Shown here: positions 35,153-46,922 of the stretch, piece by piece | Layout of the letters: each line of letters opens with the position of its first letter | Numbering within the stretch: the first letter of the stretch is position 1 | DNA from: Isoetes taiwanensis | Lineage: Eukaryota; Streptophyta; Lycopodiopsida; Isoetales; Isoetaceae | Reading direction: 5' to 3' | Assembly: GCA_021234155.1 (NCBI GenBank) | Contig: JAJEKV010000553.1 | Span: forward strand, 1 to 64,000 | DNA length: 64,000 nucleotides | Notes under the pieces: model-generated | What the model was told of the DNA's origin: nothing | What the model saw: the letters and a program-made list of their open reading frames with translations, nothing else | The model's database searches: none | Program-made: the position numbers and the translations under genes

Positions 35153-36440
35153 TTTTTTTAAATCAATATATGTGCTTAATTATATATTCAGGATCTTTCA
35201 GGAAAATAAATCTGTAACCAAAGTCAAGGGTTCAGTTTCCACCCATTATTATTGTGATACCTTTTGCAATCATGTCTAAATTTGAATGTAGGAAAATCGT
35301 TTAAATAATTTGCATCTTGATGTGCAAACAACAGTAAAACATGCGCTTTGTTGTTTAAATTCTTGGCACATGGTTTTCAATAATAACATGTAGGTTGATT
35401 TTTGTGAGAAGATGATTTAGGTGAATAATACATAAGATGATTTTGTAAGTGAGAAGATTGCTAAATAAGTTGTGAGTGATTGTCATTTTCATATTCTCTA
35501 AACAATAATAAATATTTCATGGTTATGTGAACAATGGTACATATGTATCTTGGAAACATACCTTATGTGATAGGCATGGGATACTCTTGCCTTGGTCTCG
35601 GGGGAAAAAAAAAAGATTCTCCAAAGAATCAAATGGGACCAGTTCCGACTAGTAGGAATTGGCCGAACAGGTAGGAAAGTGAGTGTCTTCGTGGGGAGAG
35701 AGCTCTAATCCGGCAGAAAATGGCCCCAAACTATGCAGTACCTGCTGGGAGATCTCGAAGGAGGGGTTTATTTTTTTGTGGTACAACAGGCCAGGAGCCA
35801 AACTAGCGTAAAACTATCTTCAACCGCTATGACAGAAATTCAATTTTTGCAAGTCTAAACCGAGTTCCACTGTCATGCATAAAAATCCGTCATGTGTCAA
35901 ATCATCTAATTTATTTAGAAAGGCAAGGTGTTGGACTTTTGTGCCCAGAATGCCGTATGCGGCCCTGCATGCAGCATCTCCTCACCCCATATGCCAGATT
36001 CTCATTTCAATATTCACGTCTAAACATTTGAATCTCTAAAGAAATCAAAGTCCCATAAACAATTTGGTCTTCGTGAATGTTAAAAATCAATTCGGCTCCT
36101 TCACAATGTATGCAAATATTAGAATAGAATAGAATAAAATAGAATTCTATTCGATATTATATTATCATGAAGGAAGAGGAGATGTGATATCACTATAACA
36201 TCTTTATTGTAACATCTTCATGAGGATTATGTCCAGCCTTATACATATTTTGGATGTAGAATTTTAAATCTAAAGTAGGAGAAATATAGTAGATACAACG
36301 TTTTGTTTTGATTTAATTGCTTCACTTATTCTCTTAGTCTTTGTTGTTGACCACATGATACATCTATGCCCTTCATTATCTATCTATTACATCCATCCAT
36401 GCACTCCATTACATCCATCCATTTCACGCATGCATGAGTA
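35153..36440. other. No gene seen
   Basis: AT-rich sequence, with (TAGAA)n-like repeats near 36120-36145. Confidence 0.5.
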
Positions 36441-36442
36441 AT

Positions 36443-36471
36443 GCCCGGCATCGCCGGGCACACGTGGCTAG
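36443..36471 (+). mobile_element. Helitron-like 3' terminus (hairpin plus CTAG)
   Basis: GCCCGGC-ATC-GCCGGGC forms a 7-bp perfect hairpin. Eight bases later comes CTAG followed by T, the layout of a Helitron 3' end (hairpin, short spacer, CTRR, insertion before T). The matching 5' end to the left was not identified. LINE C begins directly after it. Confidence 0.5.
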
Positions 36472-36472
36472 T

Positions 36473-38096
36473 ACCCATTAAATACGTCTATCACCTGTGG
36501 GCTAGACTGCGTCAACTGGGGCTCCCGTCTGCGAGAATGCCATATCACGGGTTGTATGAGAGTTGTTTTGGCGGGGATCGTGACAGGCCAAGCATTCAAG
36601 TAGTATCGGGTCCGGCAGGTTGCCCCTCACCAACACTTTTGGCCTCTACATTGATCGGTTAGAGCCCCGGCTTCGCGAGCATGGGGATGGCATACAACTT
36701 TTGCACCGTGTCATCCGCCCGGCTCATCTATGCGGACGATATTGGCCTCTTTGGCCCACACCGAAGCTATCTTGATCTCACGGATGCCCTAGACACATTT
36801 TATCGACTCTGGAGACATGCACGTGAATCGGCCAAGACCGGTGGTTCTCATATCCTCTTCACGTCACCCCATGCCTCCTGCACTCACATATCGGGGGGCG
36901 GCTGTGGACGTCCAGCCCACCTACAAGTACCTAGGGTGGAGTTCCCCTCCTGCTCTCTTTGGGGCGTCTGTAAGCAGGGTAATGGTGTATTGGGAAGGCG
37001 CTTTTATGCCATGGGAACAGCGATCCCCGAGGCGAGCTCTATGATTGGGGCCATCGGTCACATCATTTTGGGCCTTTGGTCTTTGTCAGCCATGCGAGAA
37101 TTGAGGCTTTGGGGCGGTCATCTCTTTGGCGACACAGGAATGACTTGGGCGGTGTCAGGAAAGGCATTTTTAGCGCGGGCACTTAGGGTGAAACCTTGAG
37201 TCCCCTATCGGTCTGCTGCTGAGCCCCGGATTCGCTAAGCTTCAGCAGGCGTATGATGAACCACATCGTCTATTTTCGGCGGTTACTATGGGTGATGCTC
37301 GGCTCCCTTTTACCCTTCTTGTGGCAATGGGTGCGGCTCAGGACTGTTGGAGGGCTAAAGAATCGGTGGTTACGCCGCGGATGGAGCGTCGGGGAACCTG
37401 GGATCGTGCGAGGTGGACACATCGACCCGTCGTGACAACTTCGCGGGAGTACTGGAAGCGGCTTGCTTCCTTGGCAAGCTCACGGGACCGGCTCTAGAAG
37501 CGGTCAAAGCGGCCCATTACAAAGGGAGCACATCAACCCGTGTTAGCGGGGCCTGATCTACTGCGTTCCCGGTGCGCCTTTGGCGGACTCATTGCCTCCA
37601 TTCGCGCGAGTGCCCACCATCTTCACATCGAGGCCGGGCGGGTGGATTGGGAGCCGCCCGGGGCCGGGCTTTGTCGATCAGCGTCAAACGGATGCCATTG
37701 AGGATGGAATTATCCACACTTTCGAGTTGCCGCGTTCGGTCGAGATCCGGGCCAAATCGGCCTCCCTTAATGCGGTAGGACTTGCCCGCTACATTTCGAT
37801 GAACCTGCCGTCGATCGTGCCGCAGGTGTTGTTACATTTAGGAAGTCTTGGGGACTGCGAGGTCACCTTTGCCCCCATTTGCCCGTGATTGGGCACTTCT
37901 GGGTCGCGATGCATATTTATTATATATTTAGGTGTTTTGGCATTTTATATGTTAGGGCGGTTTGTCGGCACGGTGATTCTTTCGCCACGGTTTTCCCTCG
38001 AAAACTTCGAGGCGGGGTTTTTAATCCAGAGGCAAGAATCCGCTTTGTCGTTTTATATTGGGTCCCATAGACCGATTGGTCTCCGTGGACGATAAA
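36473..38096 (+). pseudogene. LINE copy C, 5'-truncated reverse-transcriptase relic
   Basis: Same family as copies A and B. Near 36720-36760 the palm motif LIYADDIGLFGP is intact (YADD codons 36729-36740). It is followed in other frames by ALTYRGAAVDVQPTYKYLGW (near 36870-36930), a thumb/C-terminal part (MTWAVSGKAFLARALRVKP, 37140-37196) and more degraded segments to about 37890. The 3' UTR carries TTTTCCCTCGAAAAC and GGGTCCCATAGACC, shared with A and B. Frameshifts and stops occur throughout. GC content is much higher than in the flanks. Confidence 0.85.
38069..38082 (+). other. 3' terminal hairpin of LINE copy C
   Basis: AGACC-GATT-GGTCT is a perfect 5-bp stem. Copies A and B have AGGCC/GGTCT at the same place, where the change still pairs through G-U. 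Confidence 0.7.
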
Positions 38097-38097
38097 A

Positions 38098-38129
38098 AAT
38101 TCCTTCCTTCCTTCCTTCCTTCCTTCCTT
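38098..38129 (+). repeat. (TTCC)n tail of LINE copy C
   Basis: About seven TTCC units directly follow GATAAAAAA after the hairpin. Copies A and B carry TTATTC/TATTCT hexamers in the same position. Confidence 0.9.
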
Positions 38130-39611
38130 ACGGATAATTTTATGTCAAACAATGGAAGAAGTTGGGTTAATGCTAGATCGGGCACCTAGGTATTTGTGGT
38201 CATGAAATGAGAATATAATGGCAGAAAAGGTTCTAAGGAAACGTGTGACTTGTGCAAAAAGATGTGACAATTAAAGCATCCACACGAGAGTAATGCAAAG
38301 CATGTCATGTCCACAAGAAAATAGGGGTTGCTCGTTGAAGTTATGGGGACCCTCATGGTACAAAAGAAGGGTGGTGTGGAATCTCATTATTGAAAACATG
38401 ATTAAAGGAGTAGTGAATTAACAAAGTTCTACCGTAAGTATGAATCTTTTGATTCTTGTGAAAATCACCTTTAAGTTATGCAATCATTCTAAGTCGACCC
38501 TTAAATAGATTAGAGCTGCTTTTCTCCCTTGATGGGTTGCTGCTTTTCTTCCTTGATGGGTTACTACACACTATAGGAACACATATGGCATAAACTATAG
38601 GAACACATAGGAATAGAATAGAATAGAATTACTGTGCAATAATGAGCTAAATGTATAATTAAGCATCATTTCGAGCATTGGACTCTATTTTGTTGTAAAT
38701 CTGGACCATTATGTTCTATTCTACTCTGTTATTATGGTGTATATTCTAAATGATGTGTGTCCTAGATAAATTGGTCGCCAGATCCACATGTTGGGGCCTC
38801 TGTGTGTCTCTAGTTTTGACTATGGTTATTTATTATTTGGGCGCCCATGATTTTGAAATATAAAATATGGTTGCGCCTAAGGTTTTGGAATAAAAAATAC
38901 AGGGATTAGAACCTCCACCAAAATAGTTTGTCCTAATAAGATTTCGTCAAACCATTACAACCATTAGGCTAACATAGTAAGTTTTTTTTTCTCTTTTTCC
39001 TTAAATAACCCATTCAATTGTTTTAGGGGTTTGGTTTATGAGCATCCAAATCAAATCTCTCTAGAAGCCCGATATTGTGTTCCATATTTGATCCATGATG
39101 ATTCACGGTAAAATGATCCTCAACCAAATGAGCATGCGAGTGCTTTATACTAAATCTCCTCGAGCACTTGACTTAATCAACATGATTTGCATCTTGCAAA
39201 TACATGAGCATGGGATTGGAGGCGCTTATATACCATAATTACTAGCCATTACCTCTTGAACCTTGATAATCATTAAAAGAGATTGGGATTTATAGCTTTT
39301 GTAAAATAATCTCCTCATCTGTGTGAAATAACAACTACCACTTAAAGGGATAATGCTTCACTCTTGCTAGCAATTGACCTCATTCTTGTCTTAGCCTGTT
39401 ATCCCTCTCTTCATTCAATAAGAAGGAATAAATTGAAATGATATAAAGTAAGTAGTAGCTATCCTAAGAAATCTATCAGCCACAAGATAGAAAATTTGTA
39501 GTATTAGTCAATCATTTTATGGTTAGAATTAGAACCTTAATGTAGGAAATAATGCAATAGAAGTAGAGAATTTGGTATTCTAATTAACAGGGTGTCTTCG
39601 AAACCGATGTT
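38130..39611. other. No gene seen
   Basis: AT-rich DNA. A GAATAGAATAGAATAGAA stretch lies near 38610. Confidence 0.5.
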
Positions 39612-39726
39612 TAAGGGTAAGCTTGTTGAGAGGGATTTCCTCTTTGTCCGGTGGTTAGTGCGACTTGCGGCAGGTAGGACCAGCCCGCTAGCAAAAGGGA
39701 ATTCTTGATCAATAAGCTTACCCTTA
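39612..39726. mobile_element. 115-bp foldback (MITE-like) element
   Basis: TAAGGGTAAGCTTGTTGA at 39612-39629 is the reverse complement of 39709-39726 with one mismatch. The interior is GC-rich. No target-site duplication is obvious, so it could also be a hairpin-forming host sequence or a small non-autonomous DNA transposon. Confidence 0.5.
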
Positions 39727-40363
39727 TAATATCACAGTTGGGGAATGTCCAGTTCTTGTTTGATTTTGGTCATTTCTTGACTTGTGTAACCAGTGCTGCA
39801 GAATCGGTGGACTAGAATATCATTCCTTCTTAACAAGATAGAAGACATGGAGGTCCAGAATTGCAATGCTGGAGATTCTAGCGACCCAATTGTGATATTG
39901 TGGTGATCATTTATCTTTTAGAAAAATACAACCAGTTGGCGAGTACTAGAAGAAAAAACAAACAAGAGCCATCCAAACACGTTTTTTCTTGTGTATGCAT
40001 TAGAGCTTTTGCATGTAAGGATATGATGGAGAGACGTTATTATAGGTAACTTGCATGTTGGAAAGTGAGAGAGAATGGGGTCCAAGGAATAAAATCATGC
40101 TTAGTACTATATGGGATGCAGAAGGTGGAAGCACTGAAATTGTTCTTTATGCTCGAGGTGCATGTTAGACAACAAGCAAAGTGGCCCATGTTGGGAGGCA
40201 GAGAACGAGCCTTCAGAGCACAAAACTCCAATTCAAAAAAACATGGGGTTATTAAAGTCTTATATTTCGTAGTCTACAATAATTGCGGCCAGCAGCAGAT
40301 CAAAGGTTGGGATCTTGCCGCGTGGCTCGATCTTGGCCGTCGAAAGACCGCAACCCGTTCCCC
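39727..40363. other. 3' flank of the transporter gene; no separate gene seen
   Basis: Non-coding by my reading. It should hold the 3' UTR of the minus-strand HKT-type gene. No polyadenylation signal stands out. Confidence 0.4.
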
Positions 40364-43109
40364 CTATTCCTGTACGGAATCAGCCCGTTCCGTGCCCCGT
40401 GGTACGGTACCGGCGACGATATCAGCCATGGGCGGCATGGAAGCATGGGAGGCAAACCTAGATATGGCGGGCATGGATGCGTGTGAAGCAAGGCGGGATA
40501 TGGCCGGCATGGACGCATATGAAACGCTCCTTGCTGGTAGTGTAACAGCGGCGTCGATGTTTTCCGGTAAGCCCCTGTGCCTTCCCAGCATCATCACCAG
40601 TATTACTATCAGCTTGCCCATCCCGTTAAATTTTCCTGTCAAACTATACGGCACATCCTCGCATTGCCCTCCTCCTGCCTCACGCAAGGAACAACTGTAC
40701 CCTATTGATAATCCGTTGTTGCCGTATCCGCTGCCATCAAGAAAAGAATCAGCTATTTCAGTAAAGAACTTTGAATTTTATGGTTTCTATATTTTATCTT
40801 TTCATTTGAATTCTTGAATTAAGAGTGTTAATTGACGTTTAATCAAAATACTGATTCGGTTGCTGTTAAACTAAATCCCGTTCTGTTGAATCACACTGTT
40901 TCTTTTCAGATTTTTGAATTGTGGCAAATTTCTGAATAAGAAGGCCTTTCAAGTATCTGATTGGCTTATTTGAATTGTAATAGTAGCAGGGAAATCAATT
41001 CAAGCACCAGAAACTCTTATCAAATTCTGAGGAGGCAAGAATGTACGTGGGTCCCTTCAATCGCGAGAATAGGCTGACCAATTGTCTATACCAATATTAA
41101 CTGGGTTCAAGAATGCAGATGCGGATAGGAAAATCAATAGTAAGGTATGAATTACTTACCTGATCAGCTCAAAAAGGATGTTGAAGATCGAAAAGTTAAG
41201 GGGATCCTTTGTAATTCTTCTATCTTCTGCAATGCATAATATAAACATGGCAATGAAGACATAGGCAGAATCACGAGCTATGAGTTTTCTAGACTGCACT
41301 GCAATCTTGTTGTGGACCTCGCAGTCCTCGTGTCTGTTTTTAAAGAAAATCATGTCCTGGTTATTTACTCTGGTATTCTCTCTGGACAGATAAACAGGAT
41401 AGATGGCAATGTACCTGCAGCATACGACATTTCAGAAACAGAGCATAAAGTAGAAACACGATTTCATGGTTTAGAATCTCATAAATCAAATAAATAATTG
41501 ATTAATGAATTTTCTTAATGTTTCAACAAAGAACGAATGCTTAGAAATTGATTTATATCAGAACTTACATCATGATAATGTAGAGAACAAGCATAGCAGG
41601 AGAGAGCAGGCCAAGGGACACCACATTTGTACCAGCATGTCTAGTATTAGCAGATTGGTAAATTGCTGCAACAAATTTGTTCAAAGGTTGCAGTCCTTTC
41701 AAGGCGTCAGACTTCCAATCCAACACAATAAAGAAGAAGACCTCTATGGTGTTGAATGCCATGACAGTTATGGCTAGCCACCATGTCTGCCTGCATGGGA
41801 AAAGATGAGTGAAGCATTTTCTCGGATTTCGAAGCAGGTACTCATAGGCCAATTTGGTCCTCCCCTTGGAATACTTATGTAGAAGAATGATAATCCCTCT
41901 TAGGCATGGGGCATACATAGTATTTCCCAATAAGATGAGCACCACAAGCCACAGAAGCAGCCCTGAATTCTTGACAAAGGGTGCCATATTTTCATCTAGC
42001 AGAACAAATCCGGCACCTGCATTCCTTCAAGGCCAAATTTGTAAGTCAAATTAATTCATCTACCTTCTAATCTACCGAGGAAAGTTCAATACATTACCTG
42101 CGAAAAGTGATACTGTTGCAAACATCGAGAAGAGGGCATGATTCAGATTATGATCTTTTAAGACCCTTAGAGATGCAGGAGAGGCTTGAATGCAAATTTC
42201 TACCAAGATAAAACCAACGAGATGGACCAGGATCAGATATGCAATAACCACTCTACCTAGCAGAAGCAACGCCTTATATTCCACGTAAACGAGCTCCCAA
42301 GGCTGCAAATTATCCACCAGTACAGCAACCGCTGTTTCACACTCATTGTCATTACCCAAGAAGAACTCCTTGAAAGCGCGCAGTTTTTGGATAATAAGCA
42401 CATTCCACGCTGATTTGATCTTCTTTTTTGAATCCGGAGTTGGAGATTTTGCCATTAATTCATTAACGGTTTGATTATGAATGGTTTGTTCTTCTTCCTG
42501 AATGACTGCATAGGAAACGAGGTTGTCGTTTTCTTCTTTGAAGAAACCGAATTGTTTAGCATTTTTGTAAAACTGATATCTTCTAACATGAAGAGGCAAC
42601 AGTGAGGTGAAAACCTGACTGCCCAATACGATTATAATCATGAAAAGGACTGCATCAAATGTGTGGTATTGACCAGTTCTAATAGTGGAGAGCCCTGTAA
42701 CAGTCATGGCAGATACTATGTTAAACATGGCATCTAAAAAACTAACAGGTATGGAAATTTTTGGAGGTGCAACCCAAAATATGAAGGATCCTATAAGGCC
42801 GAGAATGATAAAGTAGAGGAGGTGTAGCCTGTAGAAGGTTATATGCCTCCTTAATCTAGACGGAATCCTGTCTATTAAGCTGGGTGCTTCAGAAATACAA
42901 ACAGAATGCTTTGCAAAGGAAGCTCTCACGCCTGCAGGAAGATTAGTAGACTCAACCTCCATTGCATGCTCCTCGGGAGCGATTCTATTTGAATTGATGT
43001 TCTGATGGGAGATTTCTATTTGATTGGGCTGGGAGTACGAAGAAGCTGTAGATTGTTTAGACTCTTCACCTGCTGCACCTTCAGCTGGAAGATCAGAAGA
43101 AGAAGCCAT
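40364..43109 (-). CDS. HKT: HKT/TRK-family K+/Na+ transporter, four exons, 693 residues
   Basis: Exons: 43109-42098, 42016-41569, 41414-41160 and 40730-40364. All three introns (81, 154 and 429 bp) have GT/AG ends, and the joined frame is exactly 694 codons with one stop. The protein has four membrane-pore-membrane units. Pore A reads SAMTVTGLSTI (filter Gly139), pore B FAGAGFVLLDENM (Gly340), pore C RHAGTN (Gly466) and pore D GYGNNGLSIGY (Gly578). All four filter positions are Gly, the pattern linked to K+ permeation; the Ser-Gly-Gly-Gly type is Na+-selective. A long hydrophilic loop (about 175-255) splits units. The tail GRHRGLPENID resembles fungal TRK and early land-plant HKTs rather than flowering-plant ones. 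It acts in the plasma membrane in K+/Na+ uptake; that part is family knowledge. Confidence 0.93.
40440..40530 (-). repeat. 36-bp (12-residue) repeat in the HKT C-terminal tail
   Basis: The C-terminal tail after the last membrane helix contains ASMPAISRLASH, ASMPAISRFASH and a partial ASMPPM. At DNA level the unit is 36 bp, so the frame is kept. The repeat is in the final exon and lengthens a cytosolic tail that I do not expect in HKT proteins. It may be a recent expansion. Confidence 0.85.
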
Positions 43110-43900
43110 GGTTAAGATGGATCAAATCTAAGATCAAATATAAGAACGAACCAAGGGCAAGCCCAAAGAAAAATGTCTATGAATTATGAAGAATTGATCA
43201 GGCCACAACTAGATCATCTGTTGAAAAACTGATCCACATCAATGTGCTGCAACAGGCTGCAGCGTAAAGTAAGAAGGCAGACCATTCGTTCACCATTGCG
43301 GCCTTTATAATTATTTCCTCGTTACAAACGTAACTTAAGCTAGATGGGGACCATACCATTGGGTTGGCCCATGTATTGTGGCACATCCGAGTACATACAT
43401 TGTTTTATATGTTTCCTGCCGGATTGGATTTGTGGCGAGTTTTTTGAAAGCGCTTTCCAAGTGTTACAATAAGACATGTTGAGCGCGATTTAGGACATAA
43501 ATGGTCGAGCATTGTAATCTTATTTTATTCCAAGGGAAATCACTTTATACGGAAGCAGACTAAGATATGTTGAAAGCGCTAGTGGAAATTAAAAAAATCT
43601 TGACACATTTTGCCATACATCAACCCCTGATTAGAGGGTAGAATGGTTAAGTAATACTAAACTTAGTCTTGACATAAGTCGTTTGTCTGTAAATGTCATG
43701 ACTCAAACTCGTGTCCCTCACATAGTCCTCTTTTGTGTTGGTATTTTTTTAAGGATGTGAGACTCTTTTTATTGACAAGAACAAAGGCGCAATCCACGTA
43801 GTCATCTTTTGTGATTGATACCCCCTAATGTCATCCTACTCTACCCCAATCTTGTTTAGAGGACCAAAGTAATATTCTCTCCTACTTGAGGTGTTACTAG
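43110..43900. other. 5' flank of the HKT-type gene; no other gene
   Basis: Holds the 5' UTR and presumed promoter of the minus-strand transporter. A CTTATATTTG box lies about 35 bp before the ATG, too close to be a confident TATA box. Confidence 0.4.
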
Positions 43901-43950
43901 GTCCTTTCTTTCCACCACCTTATGTGAAAATGAAGCCCGGATAGCATGTT

Positions 43951-45530
43951 CATGGGAAGCATTTGTTTCTATGATGATGATGAAAAGTTGCTTGCTTGCT
44001 TTATGAACATGGGAAGCATTTGTTCCTATGTTGATGACGAAAAGTTGCTTCCTTACTTTATAGGAACCACCTCGTGTAGTCTACTTTTTAACTTACTTAT
44101 CCTACCACTTTAAATTCCTTTTGTTCTCTATATGAATTGTTAATCACAACTATGTTGTCAAAATCAATCAAATCTTTTGTTGCAATGTTCCTTCTTCCTT
44201 TCAGTTTAAGTTACTTTTGTTCTTCGTAAGGAATCACAACTCGATTGTCTATTTTTGTGTTGCAATGCCCCTCCTTTTAGATACTACTACATCAAAGGGC
44301 ATCATTTTCATGTAGTCGACAATAAGCTACCAAAAGACAATGCAAAAGCCATGTTTGATTAGCCATGTTTGATGTGAACATTATTAGACATTCTATTCTT
44401 TATCAAGAATACTGGTTAGGGTGCCCAGCGTTGCTGGGCATAAATTGATGGAGTAAATGAGGTTGGAACCTGTAAATGATGCTCTCTCTCTAATTGTTCA
44501 TGTTTTTCAACTGATTTACGTATCTTTTGTTTTGCAAATTAAGCTCCTCTCTATTGCTGATTACCAATAGACCCAATTCAAAGTCTTTGTCCCTAGCTAA
44601 TTAAGTAAGTTAATAATGATAAAGAACCCTATTTGTTGCAAGCCATGAGCATATTCACCCCCAAGGTTCCAACCTTTTTATAAAAAGGTGTGCATCATCA
44701 TTTTCTCCGCTTCATTAAATGAAACATGCACCATCACTTGTTTGCAACAATAGGTGATGCTTTAAACTTGCTGGCCATATTTGGCAAAGCTCAGATTTTG
44801 GCACATGACAACTCCTAACAATTAAAAGTCTAGTTGTTATGTCAATGAGGCTTCCATAACTGAATAAACTTGGTTTGTTATTTGTTATGTTGATTATGTG
44901 TATGCTTGTTTATGGCATAAATCATCATAGAAATCAACATAGAAAATACCTACAATTCTTTGTCTCCATGGCCTTGCTAATGAGCAACCCACATGTTTGA
45001 TTGCAAAGAAAATGTCACTAACCTAGAATTTGGTAGAATGCTACGTACAATTCTTTGTCTCCATGGTCTCGTTAATAAGCATTCCATACGTCTGATTGTG
45101 GAGGAAATGTCACTGGTTGTGATAATGCCATAGCCCCCTAGACTGCAATAATATTTCAGCTTTCGTAACACCATTGTGATTATTATTTTAGTTGCCATGT
45201 ACTCTTTGCATTGTTTTGTACGGTTTGCTTTGTTTTGACTATTCAAAACAACTTGTTACATCATTGTCTCCAACATAGATTGTAACTCATGTTTTCAACT
45301 TCGATGTCAAATGCCAAAAATTTGAAAGATTGATTTATTCTGGACATAGGCCCAGAAAAATGCATTTTGTTTGAACTTAAGACCCACCGGCTATCTTTAC
45401 ACATGGTTTACGAACAAAATACGAATGCTTTTTGTTTGAACTTTAGACCTACAGGCTATCTTTACACATAATTTACCAACAAAATTTCTAGCGTATGTAC
45501 ACATAATTTACCAACAAAATTTCTAGCGTG
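43951..45530 (+). repeat. Cluster of short-period tandem duplications
   Basis: Several independent local duplications occur: period 57 at 43951 and 44008 (CATGGGAAGCATTTGTT...GAAAAGTTGCTT); period about 97 at 44949 and 45046 (TACAATTCTTTGTCTCCATGG); period about 69 at 45358 and 45427 (TTTTGTTTGAACTT...GGCTATCTTTACACAT); period 35 at 45461 and 45496 (TACACATAATTTACCAACAA, ending CTAGCGT). No gene is recognisable. Confidence 0.8.
44412..44439 (-). mobile_element. Helitron-like 3' terminus (minus orientation)
   Basis: On the minus strand GCCCAGC-AAC-GCTGGGC forms a 7-bp hairpin, followed after seven bases by CCAG and T. This is one change from the CTAG|T layout seen at 36468. With the Helitron-like start at 52187 it could mark a single element in which the hAT element is nested. 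That link is inference. Confidence 0.4.
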
Positions 45531-46263
45531 TTGATAACAGCTTCATAAACCACCCCAAATGTTTTAGCATTGTTATTGTTTGTTATGTCGTGTGTTATGT
45601 CTTTTGTTACGTCTGGAGTATAGGATGCACAACAAAGAAGATAATCAATTGACTTCACACAATTTATTTTTCGCAGTCTAGTAAATTGTAACAAATGAAC
45701 AAAGCAAATAGAGATAATGGCATCTTCATTGAGTGGTGCTTGCAACAACATTCTCGGAGTGAAAGACCATTCAAATGTTGTTATCTTGGAATTTGATACT
45801 CTAGCAATAATTTAGTGAAGCACGATTGCAATGGGCCATGTTAAATATACCATTCACACCATAGACATTTTAAAAAGAAATCTGAAGATGTTTCGGATAA
45901 TGGCATAACTTTGTAAATGTGAGTTAGTTGAACATAATAAACTTCCAACCTCACCAACAGATACTATAGTAACTTCAAGTGCAGTAAAGTTTACAAAATC
46001 TTATCTCAATCTCTTCAAGTGAAACTAAATTAAGGAGATACTTGCCTGGGTATATTGAAGACATCTCTATGCCTTGCAAGTTTTAAAGTGAAGGATGTTT
46101 TTGAGGATGATGATGCCACAAATATACTCATGGAATCATGAATATCTAAAAAGAACGTCCGAATAATCTCCATTTCCATTGACTTCCAAATCCATCTCCA
46201 GCTAAGATCTCCCCAACTCTTACCAAAGCTCTCTCAAAAGCCAAGCTATTTAATGCTTTTTGG
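45531..46263. other. No gene seen
   Basis: AT-rich DNA to the left of the hAT element. Open frames of up to 87 codons (45488-45751, minus) have no motif. Confidence 0.5.
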
Positions 46264-46280
46264 CAGTGTTACGCCAAATT
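46264..46280 (+). repeat. Left terminal inverted repeat of the hAT element
   Basis: CAGTGTTACGCCAAATT. It pairs with the right end with one base of length difference and few mismatches. Confidence 0.65.
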
Positions 46281-46440
46281 CCGGGGAACTATAGTAGACT
46301 ACCGGCTAAAATAAAAAAATTCCTATTGGCTAAAAAATTAGCAGGAAGTGGTTCCGTATGAAAAATAGCACTCAACGGGTTATTACCGGAAGTGAAAAAA
46401 AAAGAAGGATATTTACCGGTTGCTTATAGAAATAACCGGA
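46281..46440 (+). promoter_or_regulatory. Left subterminal repeats of the hAT element
   Basis: CCGG-core motifs at 46281 (TTCCGG), 46301 (TACCGG), 46383 (TTACCGGA), 46412 (TTTACCGG) and 46434 (AACCGGA). In hAT elements such as Ac, repeated subterminal motifs bind the transposase; here that role is inferred. Confidence 0.6.
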
Positions 46441-46922
46441 AATAGTTTTTAGAAGGTTATTATATTTTTTTTAGGGTTTTTTTCCAAAAACGATTTTGGT
46501 TGGGTTTCCTTCCTCATCAGATCTACGATTTTGGGAAGGCCGTTTTTCCTCCCTCAGATCTAGGATTTGCCAACGTCTACTGCACTAAATTCGCCCGCCA
46601 TCACTAATTGTGCCTGCCATTAGGTCTAAATGATGCATTCGTATTCTTTCTTGAGACTGAGATGCATGTATTTCCTGCCAAAGAGGAAGGGCAAAGGTGC
46701 AGCGTTCATGATTTGTTTTGGTGTGGCATAGCAAGGCAGGTGCATTTTTCTTCCCTCCATGCAAGCAAATCTATAACTCTGTTGATTTTCTGATAGAGTC
46801 AATAATTTTAGTTGCAAACCACATTGCTTTTATTTTTCAGAGCACAAGCATTTGGATTTCAAGAGGCAAACAGCTGTGAGATATGAAAGTTGAGTGAGAT
46901 CAAGATCTTCAAATAAGTTAAG

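Noticed and set aside
40065-40817. 250-codon plus-strand open frame
   Set aside because: It is antisense to the last exon of the HKT-type gene, whose protein motifs are unmistakable on the minus strand.
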